From Bacillota bacterium (GTDB lineage: Bacteria; Bacillota; Clostridia; Oscillospirales; Acutalibacteraceae): 5,162 nt of DNA. The DNA lies in the NCBI GenBank assembly GCA_023415895.1, contig JAEZJA010000177.1, positions 1-5,162 of the forward strand, written 5' to 3'. Of this stretch, positions 1 to 5,162 are shown piece after piece. Every line of letters starts with the position of its first letter. The first letter of the stretch is position 1. The position numbers and the translations under genes were made by a program. The notes beneath the pieces were generated by a model that saw only the letters and a list, made by a program, of their open reading frames with translations, had not been told where the DNA came from and did no database searches.

Positions 1-644
1 TCCCTGAACCACAGATAGTGCGCAGGCGGCAGGGTGTAGACATTTTTGAAGAAGGACTCTCGCGACACGGAATACTGAAAGGAAAGATAATTGTCCAGCG
101 CCTGCTCGTTAAATTCCTTGACAAAACCGGGATGCGCCAGAATGCACTTGATCTCCGAGGCATAGATCAGCCGTCCGTCGGGCAGCTGCGTATAGTGCAT
201 GGGCTTGATGCCGAAGTAATCCCTTGCCAGAAACAAGGTATGCTCGACGGTGTTCCAGATGGCAAAGGCGAACATGCCGCGCAGTCTGCCGAGCAGCTCC
301 TCCTGCCATTCCTCAAAGCCATGGACAAGCACCTCGCTGTCGCTCTTGGTGGTGAACACATGCCCCTTGGCAAGCAGTTCCTCGCGCAGTGCCGCATAGT
401 TGTAGATTTCACCGTTGAACATCAGCACGAGGGTTTTGTCCTCGTTAAACAGCGGCTGGCTGCCGGTATCCAAGTCGATAATGCTCAGGCGGCGAAAGCC
501 CATGGCAATGCTGTCCTGTGCGCCCTCACCGGTAATATACACCCCGTCCGAATCCGGGCCGCGGTGGGTGATGCGCTGCGTCATCTCGCGCAGCACGCCC
601 TCACGGTCGGTGACTTGTCCGGTAAATCCGCAAAATCCGCACAT
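1..644 (-). CDS. asnB: Asparagine synthetase (glutamine-hydrolysing), N-terminal part, cut by the window edge
   Basis: The minus strand reads MCGFCGFTG from an ATG at 644-642 and stays open for 214 codons to the left edge, so the C-terminus is outside the window. The visible part is a class II (Ntn-type) glutamine amidotransferase domain. Cys2 is the expected nucleophile that releases ammonia from glutamine once Met1 is removed. HRGPD is at residues 27-31, FNGEIYN at 76-82, SDSEV at 101-105 and RDYFGIKP at 141-148, all typical of AsnB. The missing C-terminal half should be the ATP-pyrophosphatase domain that adenylates aspartate and makes asparagine in the cytoplasm. The ATG at 644 is chosen because it puts Cys at position 2. 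A purine-rich AAAGGAAAG at 662-654 lies upstream. The reading frame stays open upstream through other start codons (see findings). The gene is divergent from pgcA. The call is firm at family level; separating AsnB from AsnO-type paralogues would need the full length. Confidence 0.95.
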   Translation of the reverse strand, partial: MCGFCGFTGQVTDREGVLREMTQRITHRGPDSDGVYITGEGAQDSIAMGFRRLSIIDLDTGSQPLFNEDKTLVLMFNGEIYNYAALREELLAKGHVFTTKSDSEVLVHGFEEWQEELLGRLRGMFAFAIWNTVEHTLFLARDYFGIKPMHYTQLPDGRLIYASEIKCILAHPGFVKEFNEQALDNYLSFQYSVSRESFFKNVYTLPPAHYLWFR

Positions 645-653
645 AATAAGTTT

Positions 654-693
654 CTTTCCTTTCAACCGAGTTGAAAGAAGGATTTCTTTCAAC
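654..693 (-). promoter_or_regulatory. Overlapping, mutually exclusive hairpins in the asnB leader
   Basis: A perfect 10-bp inverted repeat (GTTGAAAGAA at 670-679, TTCTTTCAAC at 684-693) has a 4-nt loop at 680-683. A second perfect 8-bp inverted repeat (CTTTCAAC at 659-666, GTTGAAAG at 670-677) has a 3-nt loop. Both use the segment 670-677, so only one can form in a given RNA. In the minus-strand transcript, the promoter-proximal hairpin leaves the asnB ribosome binding site free. The distal one takes up the AAAG (662-659) of the AAAGGAAAG site. This is the layout of a translational switch, but it could equally be a DNA operator with three half-sites. No T-box consensus was seen. The repeats are observed; the function is inferred. 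Confidence 0.5.
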
Positions 694-749
694 CTAACTC
701 CTTGTTGACCCATCGTTCGCATGGGGACTGTTGCATTCATGATTTTTAT

Positions 750-778
750 AGTATAGCAGGTTTTTCGCCCGTTTTAAA
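750..778 (-). promoter_or_regulatory. Predicted asnB promoter (extended -10)
   Basis: Read on the minus strand, a -35-like TTTAAA (778-773) is followed after 17 bp by TATACT (755-750). A TG one base upstream of the hexamer gives the extended -10 TGCTATACT. Transcription would start near 743, giving an asnB leader of about 100 nt that contains the hairpins at 654-693. The -35 box is only a partial match to TTGACA, which the extended -10 can offset. Confidence 0.6.
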
Positions 779-872
779 CAGCCGCAACGCAAATTTCTTG
801 CACAAACGCGATTAGATGCCGCTGACGAGAGACAAGCCCCCACTTTTCCCCCTAATTCAAGATTGTACGGCC

Positions 873-902
873 TTGCATTTCACAGTGAAAAAATGGTATA
901 GT
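873..902 (+). promoter_or_regulatory. Predicted pgcA promoter (extended -10)
   Basis: TTGCAT at 873-878 is separated by 18 bp from TATAGT at 897-902. The bases TGG directly before the hexamer make it an extended -10. The start of transcription would be near 909, leaving a leader of about 60 nt before the ATG at 971. The leader opens with a small GGGC-TAT-GCCC hairpin (915-925) that may simply protect the 5' end. The region between the two divergent promoters, roughly 779-872, shows nothing else I can name. Confidence 0.6.
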
Positions 903-970
903 AATAGATAGTATGGGCTATGCCCTCTATGTCAACGCGCAAACACCATTCGAGAAAGGTAGACGTTTTT

Positions 971-2692
971 ATGGACAAAGCAATGTGGGAAAAATATAGA
1001 CTGTGGCTTACCAATGCCGTGGAAGATGAAGATCTGGCACTGGAGCTCCGGGAAATTGAGAACAACGAGGAGGAAATCTTCGATCGCTTTTACCGCGAAT
1101 TGGAGTTTGGCACAGGCGGATTGCGCGGCGTGATTGGCGCGGGTGACAACCGCATGAATGTCTATACGGTGCGCAAAGCCACCCAGGGACTGGCCAATTA
1201 TCTGCTTGAGCACTATTCCTCTTCCGCAGTGGCCATCTCCTTTGATTCGCGCATCAAATCCGATCTCTTCGCGCGGGAGGCGGCGCGGGTATTGGCCGCC
1301 AACGGCATTACCGTGCACATTTTTACTCAGCTCGAACCGACCCCTGTGCTGTCCTACGCGGTGCGCGAGCTTGCCTGCCAGGCGGGCATCATGGTGACCG
1401 CCAGCCACAACCCGGCCAAATACAACGGGTACAAATGCTACGGCGCCGACGGCTGCCAGATGACCGATCATGATGCCAACGAGGTCACCGATTTTATCCG
1501 CCAGGTGGACGTTTTCAAGGATGTGCATGTGGCCGACTACGACAAAGCGTTGGCCGACGGCGCGATCTTCGAGATTGCTCCTTCTCTTGTGGAGAAATTT
1601 CTCGACTGCGTGGAAGGTCAGCAGATCAACCCGGGCATCTGCGGCCAAACGCCGCTGAGTGTCATTTATACCCCCCTTAACGGCACGGGCAACAAACCTG
1701 TGCGGGAGATTCTGCGCCGCATCGGCGTTCACAAGGTGACGGTCGTCCCCGAGCAGGAACTGCCTGATGGCCACTTCCCGACCGCCCCCTATCCCAACCC
1801 CGAAATTCGTCAGGCCTTTGAATGCGCACTCAAGCTTGCCCAAACGGTGCAGCCCGACCTGCTGCTGGCCACCGATCCCGACTGTGACCGCGTGGGGATT
1901 GCGGTTGCCCAGGACGGGGACTATACTCTCATGACGGGCAACGAGGTGGGCTGCCTGCTACTCAATTACATTCTGTCCTGCCGCAGCGCCGCAGGGTCGC
2001 TTCCCGCCGATCCGGTGGTTGTCAAAACCATCGTGACCTCCAATCTGGTCACGCGCATCGCCGAAAAATACAACTGCCGTTTGATCGAGGTTCTGACCGG
2101 CTTCAAATACATCGGCGAACAGATTGGACTGCTGGAGAAAGAGGGCAAAGCCGACAGCTATGTGTTCGGTTTTGAAGAAAGCTACGGCTATCTGTCGGGC
2201 TCGTATGTGCGCGATAAGGACGGCGTCGTGGCTTCCATGCTCGTCTGCGAAATGGCCGCTTATTATAAACAGCAGGGCAAGACGCTGCTGGATGTGCTGC
2301 AGGAGCTGTATGCGGAGCATGGCGTATACCGTCACTCCCTGACGAACGCCGTCTTTGAAGGCGCGCAGGGCATGGAGACGATGGCCGAGCTCATGACCTC
2401 GCTGCGTACCGACCGTCCGACTGAAATTGCCGGTCTGCGCGTGGTGCGTTTTGCCGACTATCAGACCTCACAAATGATCGATCTTGTCACGGGCAAGACC
2501 GAGACCATTGATTTGCCCAAATCCAATGTCCTGTCCTTCGGTTTGGAAGGCAACGCCGGCATTATTGTGCGGCCGTCGGGAACCGAGCCCAAAATCAAAG
2601 CCTATGTGACAGCAACCGGTTCGGATGCTGCTGCCGCGGCTGCCATGGCGGAACGTCTGACAAAAGCGGCAGAAGACATGCTCAAAGCCTGA
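971..2692 (+). CDS. pgcA: Phosphoglucomutase/phosphomannomutase (alpha-D-phosphohexomutase family)
   Basis: This is a 573-residue cytoplasmic enzyme, close in length to Bacillus PgcA (about 580). It should interconvert glucose-1-phosphate and glucose-6-phosphate (possibly mannose phosphates too), supplying UDP-sugars for envelope glycans or glycogen. The four family motifs are present in order. TASHNP is at 143-148, with Ser145 the phosphoserine. DPDCDR at 302-307 is the Mg-binding loop, where family members more often read DPDADR. GFEESYG at 400-406 is the sugar-recognition loop. RPSGTEPK at 534-541 is the phosphate-binding loop. The N-terminal EFGTGGLRG block and the late DLPKSNVL block also fit the PgcA subfamily. 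The ATG at 971 is preferred over the upstream in-frame ATG at 920. It has AAAGGT at 955-960 with suitable spacing, and the extra 17 residues (rich in Ser, Arg and His) look non-coding. The gene appears monocistronic, with its own promoter and a terminator 18 bp after the stop. Substrate preference cannot be settled from sequence. Confidence 0.95.
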   Translation: MDKAMWEKYRLWLTNAVEDEDLALELREIENNEEEIFDRFYRELEFGTGGLRGVIGAGDNRMNVYTVRKATQGLANYLLEHYSSSAVAISFDSRIKSDLFAREAARVLAANGITVHIFTQLEPTPVLSYAVRELACQAGIMVTASHNPAKYNGYKCYGADGCQMTDHDANEVTDFIRQVDVFKDVHVADYDKALADGAIFEIAPSLVEKFLDCVEGQQINPGICGQTPLSVIYTPLNGTGNKPVREILRRIGVHKVTVVPEQELPDGHFPTAPYPNPEIRQAFECALKLAQTVQPDLLLATDPDCDRVGIAVAQDGDYTLMTGNEVGCLLLNYILSCRSAAGSLPADPVVVKTIVTSNLVTRIAEKYNCRLIEVLTGFKYIGEQIGLLEKEGKADSYVFGFEESYGYLSGSYVRDKDGVVASMLVCEMAAYYKQQGKTLLDVLQELYAEHGVYRHSLTNAVFEGAQGMETMAELMTSLRTDRPTEIAGLRVVRFADYQTSQMIDLVTGKTETIDLPKSNVLSFGLEGNAGIIVRPSGTEPKIKAYVTATGSDAAAAAAMAERLTKAAEDMLKA

Positions 2693-2710
2693 GTCAACAC
2701 TCTACTGACA

Positions 2711-2751
2711 AAAATGCCTGTCTGAGTTCACCACTCAAACAGGCATTTTTT
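2711..2751. terminator. Bidirectional intrinsic terminator between convergent genes
   Basis: A stem pairs TGCCTGT (2715-2721) with ACAGGCA (2739-2745), then after one C-A mismatch pairs TGAGT (2723-2727) with ACTCA (2733-2737), around a 5-nt loop. Six T residues (2746-2751) follow on the plus strand, terminating pgcA. An A-run at 2710-2714 gives five T on the minus strand, so the same hairpin can terminate the unit arriving from the right, whose last stop codon is at 2760-2758. Confidence 0.9.
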
Positions 2752-2757
2752 CAAAAT

Positions 2758-3204
2758 TTAGTCGGTCGGCGGTAAAGGAATGCGCCGTGTGCGGCAGACA
2801 TCGGACAGCCAGACAAGCAGTCCGGCACCCATCATTCCCCCACCACACACCGTATACACGGGAGTATAGGGGGTAGTGGCTCCCGCAATCGCGCAAATGC
2901 CCCTCACCAAACTACCCACGGTCAGCGCGGCTATGCCCGAATTCCAAGCATTATAGCAAAAGCGCCTGTGCCGTGTCGCGTCCAGCCGCTCCCCGCAAAG
3001 CCATAGCAGGCCAAAGGGCAACGCCCCCCCCAGAAGGGGATAGAGAAACAGCAGGGACATGTGGGGTGACGTTACACCGTGCCCGAACGCATTGTAGACA
3101 GCGGCAAACAGGGCACAAAACGCCGCTGTTCCCACATAGGTCAAAACGATTTTGCCTGACCGGCATCTGAAGGCTGACTTAGTATCCGAAATAGACAATG
3201 TCAC
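2758..3204 (-). CDS. Small four-helix integral membrane protein of unknown function
   Basis: This 148-residue protein matches no family I can name. Four hydrophobic stretches are visible at about residues 18-38, 50-70, 86-108 and 114-134. Short basic or acidic loops separate them (GERLDATRHRRF near 71-82), and the tail is basic and proline-rich (CRTRRIPLPPTD). It contains a glycine-rich CGGGMMGAG run at 120-128 inside the last helix and about six cysteines. The start is a GTG at 3204-3202, supported by AAAGGAG at 3216-3210, five bases upstream. A TTG two codons later, with 11-base spacing, is an alternative. The gene begins inside the last 26 bp of the upstream NAGPA-family gene in another frame, so translation is probably coupled and the two products may act together at the membrane. 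It ends just before the shared terminator. The reading frame is well supported by overlap, ribosome binding site and membrane pattern; the function is unknown. Confidence 0.8.
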   Translation of the reverse strand: MTLSISDTKSAFRCRSGKIVLTYVGTAAFCALFAAVYNAFGHGVTSPHMSLLFLYPLLGGALPFGLLWLCGERLDATRHRRFCYNAWNSGIAALTVGSLVRGICAIAGATTPYTPVYTVCGGGMMGAGLLVWLSDVCRTRRIPLPPTD

Positions 3205-4207
3205 TCACGCTCCTTTCCGAAGAAGAACGGCCGTTGACAGGATTGTTGATAACCTTGCCATTGAACCACATGGTGGAGGATCCGCCGCCATCCAGATTGT
3301 AGGCGGTGGTACAGCCCTCCTGCTTCATCGCCTGTGCCAATTCGAGGAGGGACAGGCCCTTGCTGGCCGAGGTGCGCCCGTCCGATACAATCACAATATA
3401 GTGAAGCGCGGCTACCTGTCCGATGGCGGTACGCGGATTGCTGGTCATGGACTGCCCCACCTCGCTGTTCGCGGTTACCGTAATTTTTCCGTTTTGTATC
3501 AGCGACGGGCCAAAGGAGAACACCTGCCAGGCATTGAGGCTTTTGAGCGCTGCCGCCGTGGTGTCAGCTTCATCCAAGATAGAGAAGTTCCCCGCGCTGT
3601 CGATTACCAGATCCTCGGTGATGCCCGAAGTGCGGGAGGAGGTGCGGTAGACCGTACCGTTGCGCACCACAAAGCCAGAATTGCGGAAACCGTAATAGTC
3701 GCCGTTGATGGCGAATATCGCCTTGTTTTCCTCCGCCATGTCGGAGGTGGTTTGCTTGATATTGCGCCCGAAGGTGTTTTGTGCCAGGGCGGTTTTCAGA
3801 TACTGGGCGCTCGACAGCTGAATATCCGCGACGTAATAGGTCGTGTTGTTTGCGCGCTTGGTTTCAATCGTGATACGCATGTTGGCATCCTCATAAGAGG
3901 TTGCGGTAATGACCGGCTGAGCGGAGATAGTGGCGGCAGTCGTCGCGGTGGTTGCTTTAGCGTACGTGATGGTTGTGCCTGACGGTGCTTGCGTCGTTGA
4001 CTCCGAGGGGGGTTGCCCCTGAGACGCAGCACCGGAGGGAGATGCCGCCGTCGAAGCGGCCTCAAAAAAATCGGAATCGGCTGACGCTGCCGGAATCCCC
4101 GCCCGTGGGATCACAAAGGTGTCCAGGAGAACATACGCTGTAAACAGCGACAGCACCGCTGCGTACGTAAACGCCCAACGAAAGGGTCTTCGAAACAGAG
4201 CTTTCAT
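3179..4207 (-). CDS. Membrane-anchored NAGPA-family (phosphodiester glycosidase-like) protein
   Basis: This 342-residue protein has three parts. A short basic cytoplasmic end (KALFRRPFR) leads into one hydrophobic segment at about 13-33. A low-complexity Ser/Thr/Ala/Pro/Gln linker runs from about 41 to 95. A C-terminal domain from about 105 to 342 carries hallmarks of the NAGPA/DUF2233 family (Pfam PF09992). These are AINGDYYGFR at 166-175 followed by GFVVRNG, NPRTAIG at 257-263, VSDGR at 274-278 and NLDGGGSSTMW at 304-314. The human member is the uncovering enzyme that cleaves N-acetylglucosamine phosphodiesters. Bacterial members are often labelled exopolysaccharide biosynthesis proteins, and their substrates are mostly unknown. 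The domain should face outside the cell, tethered or released after a possible ASA-type cleavage near 41-43. The ATG at 4207 is chosen because GAGAGG lies about ten bases upstream and the basic-hydrophobic N-terminus follows directly. An in-frame TTG at 4249 would add 14 charged residues and has less support. It is the first gene of a two-gene unit. Confidence 0.88.
   Translation of the reverse strand: MKALFRRPFRWAFTYAAVLSLFTAYVLLDTFVIPRAGIPAASADSDFFEAASTAASPSGAASQGQPPSESTTQAPSGTTITYAKATTATTAATISAQPVITATSYEDANMRITIETKRANNTTYYVADIQLSSAQYLKTALAQNTFGRNIKQTTSDMAEENKAIFAINGDYYGFRNSGFVVRNGTVYRTSSRTSGITEDLVIDSAGNFSILDEADTTAAALKSLNAWQVFSFGPSLIQNGKITVTANSEVGQSMTSNPRTAIGQVAALHYIVIVSDGRTSASKGLSLLELAQAMKQEGCTTAYNLDGGGSSTMWFNGKVINNPVNGRSSSERSVSDIVYFGY
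3210..3216 (-). promoter_or_regulatory. Ribosome binding site inside the NAGPA-family gene that sets the GTG start of the membrane protein
   Basis: On the minus strand, AAAGGAG lies within the final codons of the upstream gene and five bases before GTG at 3204-3202. It is the best Shine-Dalgarno match around this junction and argues that the downstream frame is truly translated, by re-initiation of ribosomes finishing at the stop codon 3181-3179. Confidence 0.7.
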
Positions 4208-4251
4208 GACAGATCGGCCTCTCTTCGTGGCTTGATTCGGACTCTGCAACC

Positions 4252-4280
4252 AGTATATTGCCTGTTTGTGTTGATTGCAT
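4252..4280 (-). promoter_or_regulatory. Weak candidate promoter for the NAGPA-family gene
   Basis: On the minus strand, TATACT (4257-4252) is a good -10 hexamer, about 45 bp before the ATG at 4207. The hexamer 17 bp further upstream (ATGCAA, 4280-4275) is a poor -35. An AT-rich stretch at 4286-4306 offers TATAAA-like alternatives without a better-spaced -35. A promoter must lie in this divergent region, but the exact site is uncertain. Confidence 0.3.
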
Positions 4281-4315
4281 GGTGAAGATTTTATATTTAT
4301 TTGACCATAAGGAAC

Positions 4316-4344
4316 TTGTGCAAAACAACATTATTTCGTATAAT
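4316..4344 (+). promoter_or_regulatory. Predicted parA promoter
   Basis: A perfect -10 TATAAT (4339-4344) is preceded by a 17-bp spacer and TTGTGC (4316-4321), which keeps the TTG of the -35 consensus. Transcription would begin near 4351 and give a leader of about 100 nt before the parA ATG at 4453. That leader contains the short ORF and the repeat copy described separately. Confidence 0.65.
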
Positions 4345-4387
4345 CAGGGTGGAAGAACTTTTTTACGCGCAACAACATCCAGCAGTC

Positions 4388-4456
4388 ATGTCCCATGCGG
4401 CCGAAGGCGTGGGTGCCGATACCAACTGTCATATCAATATGGGAGTGTTCTTATGA
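4388..4456 (+). CDS. Possible 22-codon leader ORF overlapping the parA start
   Basis: From ATG at 4388 the frame reads MSHAAEGVGADTNCHINMGV and two more residues, then stops at TGA 4454-4456. This overlaps the parA ATG (4453-4455) in an ATGA arrangement typical of translational coupling. No clear ribosome binding site precedes 4388. The frame also remains open further upstream, back through the promoter to 4286, so it may just be a chance opening. Its VGADT residues match residues 55-59 of ParA at the nucleotide level. It is listed because it lies entirely within the predicted transcript. Confidence 0.2.
   Translation: MSHAAEGVGADTNCHINMGVFL
4401..4423 (+). repeat. Direct repeat, copy 1 (parA leader)
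   Basis: This stretch contains CCGAAGGCG (4401-4409) running directly into GCGTGGGTGCCGATACC (4407-4423). The same 17-bp block occurs without mismatch inside parA at 4613-4629, in the same orientation and 206 bp away. In both copies it can be read as encoding VGADT. Confidence 0.8.
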
Positions 4457-5162
4457 GCAATATACAGCGACCATGTCATGTGCTGTCCATATCCAATCAG
4501 AAGGGTGGTGTCGGCAAAACGACGACCACTTGCAACATTGCGGCGGGCTTGCGAAAAAAGGGGTTCCGCGTGCTGCTTATCGACCTTGACCCTCAGGGCA
4601 ATTTGGGCTTCAGCGTGGGTGCCGATACCGAAGGCGCGACCATTTATGATGTACTCCGAGGCTATGTGATTGCCCGTTTTGCCGTCCAGAGATGTCCGGC
4701 CGCCGATATCATCGTCTCCAACATTCTTCTCAGCGGTGTGGAACTCGAATTTACGGGAGCCGGCCGAGAATACCTGCTGCGCGACGCGATCGAACCTCTG
4801 CGCAAAATGTATGACTACATATTGATTGACACCCCGCCGGCGCTCGGTATTCTGACCATCAACGCTTTCACGGCGTCGGATTACATCATTGTCCCCATGC
4901 TGTGCGACATTTTCAGCCTACAGGGCATTGCGCAGCTCCATGAAACGGTGGAGCGCATCAAAACCAACTGCAACCCCCGTTTGGCGTTTGCCGGTATTCT
5001 GCTTACCAGCTACACCCCCAAGACCCGCCTGTCGCAAGAGATTCTCGGAACGGCCGAACTCATCTCCCGCGACTTAAACATTCCCCTTCTACGCACCTGT
5101 ATCCGCAAAAGTGTGACTGTCAGCGAAGCGCAGTCGGCTCAGCGCAGCTTGTTGGACTATGC
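4453..5162 (+). CDS. parA: ParA/Soj-type partition ATPase, cut by the window edge
   Basis: The first 236 codons are present. ParA proteins without an N-terminal DNA-binding domain usually have about 250-280 residues, so only a short C-terminal piece is missing. The deviant Walker A motif KGGVGKTTT starts at residue 17. Walker A' is LLIDLDPQGN at 41-50 and Walker B is ILIDTPP at 123-129. Lys17 (the signature lysine) and Lys22 are both present. The later TSYTPKTRLS and RKSVTVSEAQ segments are also Soj/ParA-like. The ATPase dimerises with ATP, binds DNA non-specifically and, with ParB on parS sites, segregates the chromosome origin or a plasmid. Lack of a leading helix-turn-helix domain points to a Soj-like or type Ib protein. 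A GGGAG at 4441-4445, seven bases upstream, supports the ATG at 4453. A parB gene would be expected just beyond the right edge; no parS-like 16-mer was seen in this window. The gene is divergent from the NAGPA-family unit. Confidence 0.93.
   Translation, partial: MSNIQRPCHVLSISNQKGGVGKTTTTCNIAAGLRKKGFRVLLIDLDPQGNLGFSVGADTEGATIYDVLRGYVIARFAVQRCPAADIIVSNILLSGVELEFTGAGREYLLRDAIEPLRKMYDYILIDTPPALGILTINAFTASDYIIVPMLCDIFSLQGIAQLHETVERIKTNCNPRLAFAGILLTSYTPKTRLSQEILGTAELISRDLNIPLLRTCIRKSVTVSEAQSAQRSLLDY
4613..4636 (+). repeat. Direct repeat, copy 2 (inside parA)
   Basis: GCGTGGGTGCCGATACC (4613-4629) is identical to 4407-4423, and CCGAAGGCG follows at 4628-4636. In the leader copy the CCGAAGGCG block comes before the 17-mer; here it comes after. 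The two copies are therefore circular permutations of one 21-bp unit. Here the block encodes ParA residues from about 54 to 61, after the Walker A' motif. Confidence 0.8.

Noticed and set aside
18..674. A 218-codon plus-strand open frame at the left edge
   Set aside because: The minus strand here clearly encodes the glutaminase domain of AsnB; the plus-strand frame is its shadow.
709..725. Small hairpin CCCAT / ATGGG in the asnB leader
   Set aside because: It has only five pairs around a 7-nt loop and no T-run; too weak to call a terminator or known riboswitch by itself.
645..745. T-box riboswitch controlling asnB
   Set aside because: The conserved T-box sequence (AGGGTGG-NACCGCG type) is not present on the minus strand here, and the leader is shorter than usual T-box leaders.
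920..970. An upstream ATG at 920 extending pgcA by 17 residues
   Set aside because: The extension is Ser/Arg/His-rich, lies close to the predicted transcription start (about 909) with no ribosome binding site, and the ATG at 971 has a well-spaced AAAGGT.
932..1843. A 303-codon open frame on the minus strand inside pgcA
   Set aside because: It lies wholly antisense to a complete phosphoglucomutase with all motifs intact. Its translation has no recognisable domain, so it is a codon-bias shadow.
3152..3982. A 276-codon plus-strand open frame opposite the NAGPA-family gene
   Set aside because: It mirrors the conserved coding strand, has no promoter or ribosome binding site I can support, and its translation (rich in Gly, Arg and Val) resembles no family.
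4208..4452. parS centromere site next to parA
   Set aside because: No sequence close to the canonical TGTTCCACGTGAAACA palindrome is visible here or elsewhere in the window.

Overview
The window looks like chromosomal DNA of a moderately GC-rich Firmicute, most likely a gut-type Clostridia/Oscillospiraceae relative. This rests on the protein flavours (a PgcA-type phosphoglucomutase, a clostridial-type AsnB N-terminus, a Soj-like ParA), the purine-rich ribosome binding sites, and the extended -10 promoters. No database search was possible, so the taxonomy is an inference. I see no transposase, integrase, CRISPR array, tRNA or rRNA, and no clear sign of a mobile island.

Layout. (1) 1-644, minus strand: the first 214 codons of asparagine synthetase asnB, running off the left edge. 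(2) 645-970: a divergent intergenic region. It has one extended -10 promoter facing left (asnB) and another facing right (pgcA). The roughly 100-nt asnB leader contains two overlapping, mutually exclusive hairpins next to the start codon. (3) 971-2692, plus strand: a complete phosphoglucomutase/phosphomannomutase with all four catalytic motifs. (4) 2711-2751: a strong intrinsic terminator with U-tracts on both strands, between convergent genes. (5) 4207 down to 2758, minus strand: a two-gene overlapping unit. It encodes a membrane-anchored NAGPA-family (phosphodiester glycosidase-like) extracytoplasmic protein, followed by a small four-helix membrane protein of unknown function. (6) 4208-4452: a second divergent intergenic region with a good promoter for parA, a short ORF overlapping the parA start, and a 17-bp sequence repeated inside parA. 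(7) 4453-5162, plus strand: the N-terminal 236 codons of a ParA/Soj ATPase, cut by the right edge.

How the genes fit together. These appear to be several separate housekeeping units rather than one pathway: amino-acid synthesis (asnB), sugar-phosphate interconversion feeding cell-envelope and glycan precursors (pgcA), surface glycan-linked hydrolysis (the NAGPA-family protein and its membrane partner), and chromosome or plasmid partition (parA). PgcA and the NAGPA-family protein could both relate to envelope polysaccharide, but they are convergent and not co-transcribed.

I did not find a convincing new multi-gene system. The most interesting signals are the switch-like asnB leader with an in-frame alternative start, the repeat/short-ORF arrangement upstream of parA, and the uncharacterised membrane protein coupled to the NAGPA-family gene.
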